Shown here piece by piece: positions 55,665-64,000 of a DNA stretch of 64,000 bases (its first letter is position 1; every line of letters begins with the position of its first letter). A program made the position numbers and the translations under genes. The notes under the pieces are model-generated. The model ran no database searches. It saw only the letters and a list, made by a program, of their open reading frames with translations, and was not told the DNA's origin. Source of the DNA: Neckera pumila (taxonomy: Eukaryota; Streptophyta; Bryopsida; Hypnales; Neckeraceae); assembly GCA_963969595.1 (NCBI GenBank), contig OZ018408.1, forward strand, positions 44,703,022-44,767,021. The letters are read 5' to 3'.

Positions 55665-56582
55665 CCCCTAAAGGACCCTTGTCCCTTCAAGGGACAAATG
55701 CGTTTTGGGCAGGTACCTACGGGTTGAAATTTTCTCTTGATTTTTTGAATTTTTTTTCGAAGATAGAAAAATTGATGAACTTTGTGGGAATTTAATTTTT
55801 TCACAATCGGTGCCTGGGAATAAAAGTTATGACCAAATAAGCTCAAAATAGGGGACAGCGGACAGCCCGGGCAGCAAAAAAAAATGGACAAAAATTGAAT
55901 TTAAAATTTTTTTTTTTTTCTCATAGATTATATTTTGTCTATTTGGAAAGCTTTGATTCATTTCATTTGGATTTGTTATGAGAAAGTTATGGACATTCTT
56001 GTTTTGGGGGCAATTAGAGCATCTTTTTGAAAACAATAACTTCTAGGATGCATTTCTGAATGCAATTTTTCAAATTTTTCAGTTTTTTTTTGCATGGTTT
56101 ATATTACTTGCTAGAGAAATTTCACCATTGAAATTAGTTCATTTTAATTCCATCTAAAATATATGAATATTTTAGATTTTCCTTCTAACTCGTATCTACT
56201 TCTATTTACCAATTTTTTAAAGAATGATAATTAAGTTTTTTTGAATTTTTTTTTCCTAGACTCTCAACTCAACTCTCCAATACAAAGATTTAAAGCTCAA
56301 AACTCTGTAGTGAAAAAATTTAAGTTAAAAATGTTCAAAGTCAAAAAATCTAGTCCTGCAATGTGCTGAAAAATTTGATTTTTCCACTTTAAACGCAGAT
56401 ATCTTGCAATCTTTGTGGTCAAAAATTCTGAAATTTTTCCACACACTCTTATACTAGTTAGGTGTAAGATCCTATGGTTAGATGTGAAAAAAAAAAACAT
56501 TTTTCAAATTTTTTTACTTTTTACTATAGAAATGGCAGTTTTGAGTGTTTTTTGGCAGAAAAGGGCCTCGGTCCATTAGGGG
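55665..56582. mobile_element. piggyBac-like MITE (918 bp) with TTAA duplication and known empty site
   Basis: Ends CCCCTAAAGGACCC and, inverted, CGGTCCATTAGGGG, flanked by TTAA at 55661 and 56583. Unit B has GGGATTAATAACATTGAACA with one TTAA and no element. It is collinear, in inverse orientation, with 41476-42400. It contains the inverted pair CCCTTGTCCCTTCAAGGGAC near the left end. It is non-coding. Confidence 0.9.
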
Positions 56583-56939
56583 TTAATAACATTGAATACT
56601 TCAAAATCACTATTGAAACTATTCCACGGATGTTTCATTCAATATGAGTGTGATTAACGCATATGGCTTCAAAGAGTGGACTTAAATAGACTGTATAATT
56701 TACATCCTTATATTGTACAATACAAATTATATTTTGTTGAACCTACTAAGGTAAACCTCCATATTTTGCCACTTTTGGTTAATGTCTCACATTTACACTA
56801 ATTTTTTTATATATACACCACTAATACCATAGAACAATTTTAGTCAACCCCCCCTCACTGTAGATTTTCTTGGTTATGTCCAATTTACTATCCATCTAAA
56901 ATCATCAATTTACATCTATACTCATTATACTACATCAAG

Positions 56940-57167
56940 AAAGTACCCCCCATTGAAATAGTATTGTTGCAATACTGTTCTATAGGGTTCACAATAGAGT
57001 GTTAAAACTTTATTGTTACAGTACTAATGCAGTATTGCAATAATGAAAAAAAATGCCTTTCCATTGAAACTATGCTGTTGCAATATTGCGTTAGTATTGT
57101 AACAAGAAAGTTTCAGTACTCTATTGTGAAACCATTGTTGCAATATTGTTTCAATGGGGGATACTTT
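56940..57167. mobile_element. MITE with AAAGTACCCCCCATTGAAA ends, absent from unit B
   Basis: It begins AAAGTACCCCCCATTGAAAT and ends TTTCAATGGGGGATACTTT. Inner arms include GTATTGTTGCAATAC and repeated TTGCAATATTG. Unit B reads CATTATACTACAAAAAATTT across the site without the element. The target duplication is not clear. Confidence 0.75.
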
Positions 57168-57442
57168 CCTATTTAGTATGAAAAATTTGCACAACCCTTT
57201 TGGCCTTATCTGTTAAGGCTAATTTATTGATAAAATTTTCTACTACACAATGTTTTTACATTGCCTAATTTATATGCAACAGAGTATGCAACATTTTATA
57301 GACCCTATAATAGGCCGTATTATATTAATAAAATTCCTTTGAATTAGATGGACACTATCTTTTAACTCACGTAGTTTTCCAAAAATTGATAGTAATCTCG
57401 CTAGGACATAAAGGGCACCTCATCAAACTCCATAATTGGTGG

Positions 57443-57570
57443 CCAATTCAAATTCCATATTTCAAATTCCTTAATTCCATAATTCCATAATTCAAATTCC
57501 ATAATTCTATAATTCCATAATTCAAATTCCATAATTCCACAATGCAAATTCAAATTCCATAATTCTATAA
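57443..57570. repeat. AATTCCATAATT minisatellite at the duplication junction
   Basis: About ten imperfect copies of AATTCCAT(A)ATT and CAAATTCCATAATT fill the space between units A and B. It replaces the 3' part of the small gene in unit B. Confidence 0.75.
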
Positions 57571-57674
57571 TTGCTGACCTTGCAATCTGCAGAGACTATG
57601 AGAATACCGACCAGAGTGCCCACGGCGCACACCATGAGCAAGCGCATGGAGCACTTGTCAGCGTCCGCAGACAT
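57522..57674 (-). pseudogene. 3'-truncated copy of the small membrane protein gene
   Basis: From ATG at 57674 the frame reads MSADADKCSMRLLMVCAVGT and keeps the membrane span. After residue 34 homology stops at the duplication breakpoint (57571), and the last codons come from the AATTCCATAATT minisatellite, ending at a stop at 57522 (50 aa). Promoter-side sequence including the telo-box is retained, so it might still be transcribed. Called a pseudogene because the conserved tail is lost. Confidence 0.6.
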
Positions 57675-60619
57675 GGTGAGCGACGGAGAGGGCAAGAAAG
57701 GACAAGAGGAACACAAGCTAGAAAGTGAAACCTCACGATTTAGGGTTAGGGTTTTGGCTTTGCAATCAAATTGGCATCAGTCTATTCTAATATTCTAATA
57801 GAGTGCAAAGCAATGTTTTTCTCTTAGGCAATTAAATGCCCAATTTCCTCAAAAATAAATTGGCAGCTTCAAGCCTATAGAAAAAAAAGAGGATAAATGT
57901 GTTAAAAAATGCTAGACTATAATGATGGCCCTACACACTATTGCCACAATGTTTCTAAAACTTCATTTCATCCATTGTACAAAACTAGTACATATACAAA
58001 TTGCATACAAAAATTACATACTCAAAATTGGCCTCCTTCAATTCAAACCCCCTAAACGAAGGAGCCACGGAACTCAAAACTTTCTTGAAAGAAAGGCCAC
58101 ACAATCATTTGTCCAAAAACAAAACAAAAACCCCTGGTGCAAAGTGTAATGATTTCATTGGTCATAATTAGTTGAATAATAGTTAAAAATGCCCATGACT
58201 TGAAAGCAAATCCAACACTTCTTCCAATTGCGTTCCCAACTACACTTGTCCACAAATTCTGAACTCCTTGTCCACAAGTTTTGAACAAGGATAGTTGGAA
58301 GAAATGCAATTGGGAGAAACCTCATTTTGAGGCAAAGGCGAGATTAAGCGCACATAGAGAATGGAACCCGCGTCTTCACGACGACATTGGTTGACATCGT
58401 TTGACATCAACCAAGAAACCAACCCCAAGTGCCTTTGTGATGATTCTTTGAGTTCAAAAGTATTTCAATAGTCATCGTTTAGTTGATAGACTCGTGATTA
58501 GGTTGTACCATAGCATGAATTGTGTAAAAAGCTCTTTGAGTTCGTAACCTAGTTTTTTATTTACAATGAATGGCAAATTAGAAAATAAATTGCCTTTTTC
58601 AAATTGTCCAGACAATGAATTAATTCTTCTACTTTTAACTAAGATAAATTGATAAGCTAATACAACTCAAAACTTGTTCCAAATTCAATTGTTTCAAATT
58701 CAACACTAAATGTCTGTATACTGCAATTAAATTACTATGAAAATTCATAGTTTATTCATACAATATAAAAAACATTCATGCTAAGACCATATAGAATCTT
58801 TTTAATGCCTATAAAATCACATATAAATTAGAATAGTTTCTTAATAGAGATTGTGATCAATGTTTATGTGAGAAATTGAAAAAGTAGTTGTTGTAGAGCA
58901 TACTAATTCAATCATTCCATCTTTGTGCCACAAATCAAGATAATTGTGTCATTGTTGCAATCCTTAAATATTATAAATTACATAAAGCCCGGGAGATTAC
59001 TCCTTGTTATTTAAGGTATATACTTGAGTTAAGAGGGTATTTGATGTGAGGTTGTTTATCGTATTTATTGCATTTAAGATGACCCTATTTCTACATAAAA
59101 AGCTTCAAGGGGACAATTTTCAGTGCCCTATGGTTTTTGTAAATTCACAAAATTTTGATATAAGATGTGAACATTTATACCCTTAGTGAGAATACAATTT
59201 TTTTCTGCCCTAATTTTTTTTGGCAACCCTTGCAATTTGGGCTTCTTTGGGCGTCTTTTGCAAAAACTCTCATCAACTATTGAAATTTGGCATTCATGTA
59301 ACTAATAAAATGTGCCATATAATTGTCAAAATAAATTAGTTATCAAATCACATTCTAAGAGGAGTCAAATATTAATAGCTATGTTTGGATGGCTTCAATA
59401 AATAAAACCTTTCTTCTAATCTCAAGCCCTATTATCTTATAATATGTGAAGTCAAAGTTCTTGAAATTTTTTCCACATATTCCAAATGCTTGTTTTTAAA
59501 TTTTTATCATTTGGATTTAAAAATAAAATAAAAAAATTTCTTCATTGCACAAGAAATCTTCAAAAAATGATTAGTGCACTGCCGATGTACTTAACCTCCT
59601 TGCATTGAAGGTTGATATTGAGTAAGCTAGACTTCATATTTGCTTCTAAATTTTTTCATGAGTGACCTAACATCATATAATTATGAATAGTAAAAAATTC
59701 ATCTTTGTGGAGACCAAAATTATTATTGCAAGAGGAGTTGAATCTTGAAGTCTGTTGACCCTAGTTTGCAAGGATGAAATCTTTTTTTTCTCATTTCAAA
59801 TGTTATAATCTTTCAATTTGCGTCATCAAATGGGCTAAAAAAATTTCCACACATTGCCTTGATACTTCTTTATAATATATATTCTTTTGGTTGGAATTCA
59901 AAAATAAAAATAAAAATATATAATTTTGGACAATGCATCAAAAATTGGCCATTTTGAATTTTCCTCTTCCAAAACATCCTCTGGCCTTTAGGGATTAATA
60001 ACATTGAACACTTTAGAATCACCATTGAAACTATCCCACGAACATTTCATTCAATTTGAGTGTGATTAATACATATGGCTTCAAAGAGTGGACTAAGATG
60101 GACTATATGAATTTACATCCTTGTGTAGTACAATTTTTAGTTCATTGAATTTACTAAAGTAAACCTCCCTATTCATGCAATGTAACAAATTTTGCTACTT
60201 TTGGTTAATGTCTTACATTTACACTTAATTTTTTTAATATATACACTACTAGTATCATGATACAATTTTAGTCACCACCCTCTACTGTAGATTTTTTTAA
60301 TTATGTCCAATTTTTTTCATCCATATAAAATTATCAATCCACATCTACACTCATTATACTACAAAAAATTTGCACGGCCCTTATCTGTCAAGGTTAATTT
60401 GTTAATAAACTTTCCTACTACACAATGTTTTCACATTGCCTAATTTATAAAAGTTAGAATATGTAGCATTTCATAGACCCTATAGAGCCCTACATATTAT
60501 ATAAAAAAATTCCCTTTGAATTAAATGGACACTACCTTTTAATTCATGTAGTTTTCCAAAAATTGATAGGAATCTCCCTGGGACGTAAAGGGCACCTCAT
60601 CAAATTCCATAGTTGGTGT
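57571..60619. repeat. Right unit (B) of the tandem segmental duplication
   Basis: Direct repeat of unit A, beginning TTGCTGACC at 57571 and ending near 60619 after CACCTCATCAAATTCCATAG. It lacks the three transposons, the 76-bp duplication and the 262-bp segment found in unit A. Apart from the truncated small-gene copy (57522-57674) and the short ORF from 58407, no gene is visible. Confidence 0.9.
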
Positions 60620-60655
60620 GAGGCAATTGATTTTTGACATATAGGCTTAACTATA

Positions 60656-61436
60656 CGGTGACTCACAAAAGTAGTTGATACCCCATATAAATCATTCTCT
60701 TATATTGAGAAATTAGAGTTATGAAGTGAAATTTGGACATACTCTTACACAAAAGCGATGCTACCTTCCTGTTCAATTTCACTTAAAATAGACTATACTT
60801 AGACCTATTTTTATTTTGATGAAATTTTGCTAAAAAAAAATACTTTTTGTGAGAAGCCAAAATGCCTAATTCCTATCTGTGGGATGAATGTACATCTTGA
60901 ATAGAATCACATGTTACAAGTTTCAAGAATTGTGGATTTTTCATGAATAAAATATAAAGGATTGAAAATTGACCCTAAAATTTTGATTTTCTTATATTTT
61001 ACTCTATAAATCACCAAAAAAGTTCAAATTTTTTAGAATAGCATAAAATAAGTATATGTATCTGAAATATATTTTTTTGTGATTTATAGAGTAAAATATA
61101 AGAAAATCAAAATTTTAGGGTCAAATTTCAATCCTTTATATTTTATTCATGAAAAATCTACAATTCTTGAATTTTTAACATGTGATTCTATTCAAGATAT
61201 ACATTCTTCCCATAGAAAGGAATTAGGCATTTTGGCTTCTCACAAAAAGTTTTTTTTTTAAGCAAAATTTCATCAAAATAAAAATAGGTCTAAATATAGT
61301 CCATTTTAAGTGAAATTGAATAGGAAGGTAGCATCCCTTTTGTATAAGAGCATGTCTAAATTTTACTTTATAATTCTAATTTCTCAATTTGAGAGATTGA
61401 TTTATATGGGGTGTCAACTACTTTTGTGAGTCACTG
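60656..61436. mobile_element. 781-bp hairpin element with Tc1/mariner-like ends
   Basis: It begins CGGTGACTCACAAAAGTAGT and ends ACTACTTTTGTGAGTCACTG, with TA on both sides (60654 and 61437). The whole left half (about 365 bp) is the near-perfect inverse of the right half around an axis near 61046, with a loop of about 50 bp. CAGTGACTCAC-like ends with TA duplication suggest Tc1/mariner. It is non-coding, lies just right of unit B, and its transcript would form a long double-stranded RNA. Confidence 0.85.
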
Positions 61437-61438
61437 TA

Positions 61439-62847
61439 TGACCAAAGAAAAACACTTGAACTTGAGTACAATCCAGTGAAGGAAGAGCCGCAATAGAGGC
61501 AAGTTATCATAGAGCAATCGCACACATGCTCGTGGATAACTTGGTGGTTGCCATTATAGAGTTGATATAATAATTTGTTGCAATTCTTACAATGTACAAC
61601 AAAAACATAAAAAATAACACATGTATTACATTTATTTATTTGTTGCGTGCAATTTTAAGAAGTCAAGTATTGCATCCAATGGTGCTAGTATGTGAGCCCA
61701 AGAATGCGAGCTTGTGAGCATTGAGCCTACAATATAGGTACCTATAATATAGTTACCACGCACTATAGAAGGTGTATGTATTATGAACACCTATAATATG
61801 GGTATTTGTAACATATATACCTTATAATCATAGACAATTTTTATAGTATATACACCTATGGGTCAAAGCACACTCAAAGGAACCATTGGGATTACTTTAC
61901 TAAGACAAGACTTGAGTCCTTTTCTGAAATTTCAAAGCTATAAAAAACTTTGATGTTGTCAATTTTTTTAGAACTTTATAGATGAATATTATTGTAATAT
62001 ATCCCTTTAATAAGTTGGAGAAAAAAAATTTTGGAAAAAATCCGTAAAGGGATCTAAATCATTAATTTTAGGGCTAAATTTAGTATTTTTAACAATAAAG
62101 TATTTTAAATAGATATTTTTATCCAAATTTTTTATACTACTTAAGAATAAAACAATTAAAAAAGATTTTATGCCATTAAATCTTAACCTTAAAATAGCAT
62201 AATTTTTTAATAAATAAATTTATTATTGACAAATTATTAATTTGTTCTAAATTCACACTTTAAACATTCAATTCTAAAAATAGCTTACATAATGCCCTTA
62301 ATGTGAACAATATATACATTTTTTGTTTTGAAACAATCACCATTTGGATTATTTTTTATATTGAAAAAGGTATTAACATGTTTTTTATTTTTGAATATTA
62401 TACAAAATAAATAAATATTTAAATTGTATCAAAAGAGTCCTTTTCTATTTTATTGTATGATTATATACACGCATGATTTTTTTTGGATTCAATCACATTA
62501 TTATTCATTAGAAATTAGACTCCTTTTTGCCCATTGAAAAGCCTGACAGGCTGACATTTAAATTGCAATTGGAAAATTTAGTAAAGAATTTATGTTTTTT
62601 GGGTGAATTAAAACATATTTGCATTAATAAGATTTAAAGTTCTAATAAAAAAGGACTAAACTATTTATAATAAATAGATTAATATTAGAAAACAATAGAT
62701 AGGAAGAAGTTACATTGCAAATTTTAGTGCGTCTGACCCCTTTTTTGGTTCATTTGAATGTTATTTGATCCCTATAACATAGATGTGTAATATTCTAGGC
62801 TCATGGACTCACATTCCTATGCTCACATAATAGCAACCCTCATATTG
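61439..62847. other. AT-rich intergenic DNA, nothing seen
   Basis: No gene, RNA or bounded repeat was identified. Short repeated CCTATAATATAGGTA-like motifs occur around 61725-61860. Confidence 0.6.
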
Positions 62848-63358
62848 CATTAGAAAGAATTGCAGCCCTCAAAGGGGCTATGAATGAAGGGAACATGGGA
62901 ATAAGGGTCGGATTTTTAATTTTTAATTTTAATTTTAATTTTTAATTTTTTAATTTTTTTAAAATTTTTATTTTGCCTGCCAGCAAATCAGAGGGCCTGG
63001 ACAGCATTGTACAGCGCATTTTTTTAATTTTTTTAATACTTAGTTTAAAAAAAATTGAAATTACAAAATTTCACAATCTGATGTGGCACTATGGCCACTA
63101 CATCAGCATGCTTATTTGAAATTTTTTATTGTATTATTATTTTATTATTGTTTTAATATCATTTTAATATTTATTTTAATACTTATTATTATTATTATTA
63201 TTATTTTATTATTATATTATTATTTTTAAATTAAATTATTTTTTTAAGAAGGTACCCTGTTCATGAACAAGGGCGTTCCCCTCAAAGGGGCTGCCACCTC
63301 CCTAAGGGGAATTCTCAAAGGGATGCAGCCCCTTTGAGGGTCCCAATTCTTTGTAATG
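62848..63358. mobile_element. MITE related to the CATTAG family
   Basis: It begins CATTAGAAAGAATTGCAGCC and ends CCCAATTCTTTGTAATG, with CCTCAAAGGGGCT near the left mirrored by GCCCCTTTGAGGG near the right. The core has GATGTGGCACTATGGCC and CATCAGC as in the smaller CATTAG copies, and is expanded by TTTTAA and ATT microsatellites (62917-62972, 63118-63245). Confidence 0.65.
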
Positions 63359-64000
63359 CATCCGCATATTGAACATACCGTACATTGGTCCTTGCACAAT
63401 AACTTGCCTTTATTGTTGCTCTTTCTTCATTGGATTGATGATGCTTTTAAAGTAAAATTCATCATTTAGAGGTATCTTTGTTATGCACAAAGACATCATA
63501 TTCTGCCTACAAAAATACATTTTTGCTTACATTAGAATTTTTCATTATCTTTTAGTTATTTGGTTATGCCATCAACCTTTCTACAATTTTGTTTATCATT
63601 CTAATGGTTTTAAGTAAATTTACATGTTCTTTCATTCAAGAAGGAAACTTGAATGTTATGATGTGATTTTTAAACATTGATTCTTCTTGATGTCCATTTG
63701 AGATTTTCATTAGTCAATACTTTCTAAGACTCTCTTTGTTAAATTGAGACAAAATGCACATTTTGAGACTTCCGCCTTGCTATTGTGGACCTCTACTTTA
63801 ATGAATCAAAGGTTTATAAAAGAAGTAACCTTGAATGTATCAAAGGTTTATATATGTCTTAATATATGGAATTCTCAATTTATTAAATTGTTTCAATATT
63901 GAATACTTATTATCTATTAAATGTAGACTCAAGGATAATATAAGACTCCCAGTGTTCACATTTTAATGAATATGATCGCTAGTTTCAACACCTAACATTT
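63359..64000. other. AT-rich intergenic DNA at the window end, nothing seen
   Basis: No supported gene or repeat boundary was recognised in the last 640 bases. Confidence 0.6.

Larger units (their letters stand above)
52410..57441. repeat. Left unit (A) of a tandem segmental duplication
   Basis: Unit A aligns with 57571-60619 from TTGCTGGCC at 52410 to the CACCTCATCAAACTCCATAA block at about 57441. It is longer by about 2 kb. The excess is almost fully explained by three transposon insertions (53957, 55665, 56940), a 76-bp tandem duplication (53371-53522) and a segment of about 262 bp (54562-54823) missing from unit B. It includes all but the 3' end of the small gene. Confidence 0.9.

Noticed and set aside
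61079..61261. 60-aa ORF near 61.1 kb
   Set aside because: It lies inside the right arm of the hairpin element at 60656-61436.

Overview
This window is nuclear DNA of a land plant. The genes have many short GT-AG introns. The ABC transporter has the linker typical of plant ABCC proteins, OXA1 is of the plant mitochondrial type, telo-box motifs (AAACCCTAA) are present, and the intergenic DNA is AT-rich and full of small non-autonomous DNA transposons. The catalase is of the bacterial-like small-subunit (clade 3) type rather than the usual plant type, which hints at a non-seed plant, but the species cannot be read from the sequence.

Layout. Positions 1-15,160 hold no clear gene: a transposon end at the left edge, an unidentified exon-like patch (about 1.5-3.45 kb), and several MITE families. 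A complete 15-coding-exon ABCC (MRP-type) transporter lies on the + strand at 16,275-24,637, with a likely 5' UTR intron. It converges on an ABHD18-like alpha/beta hydrolase on the - strand (26,235-29,706, five coding exons). A catalase follows, also on the - strand (35,315-38,725, seven exons). An OXA1 insertase is on the + strand (46,390-50,231, ten exons). A 53-residue single-span protein gene is at 52,352-52,513 on the - strand. I joined the exons by hand from splice sites, reading frame and family alignment from memory. All four large models keep an open frame and reach near-normal family lengths (1525, 360, 510 and 406 aa).

From 52.4 to 60.6 kb there is a tandem segmental duplication. 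The left unit carries the intact small gene. The right unit carries a copy that lost its 3' end. Three transposons sit in the left unit and are absent from the right, so the right unit shows the empty sites. Two of these insertions have exact TTAA target duplications and CCCCTAAAGG ends, which identifies a piggyBac-like MITE family with further copies at 39.8, 41.5 and 7.4-7.9 kb. Other families have ends and target sites suggesting CACTA (3-bp target duplication), Tc1/mariner-pogo (TA, CAGTAGAACC ends), a 781-bp almost pure hairpin with TA and C(A/G)GTGACTCAC ends, and a CATTAGAAGAGATTTGAGG family.

The genes are unrelated housekeeping functions (vacuolar or plasma-membrane export, lipid/ester hydrolase-like, peroxide removal, mitochondrial membrane insertion) and do not form a pathway. 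The less expected items are the bacterial-like catalase, a symmetrical 100-bp miRNA-like hairpin inside OXA1 intron 2, two tandem duplications that copy splice junctions (ABCC and OXA1), a GC-AG intron in OXA1, and the duplication that works as a transposon footprint experiment.
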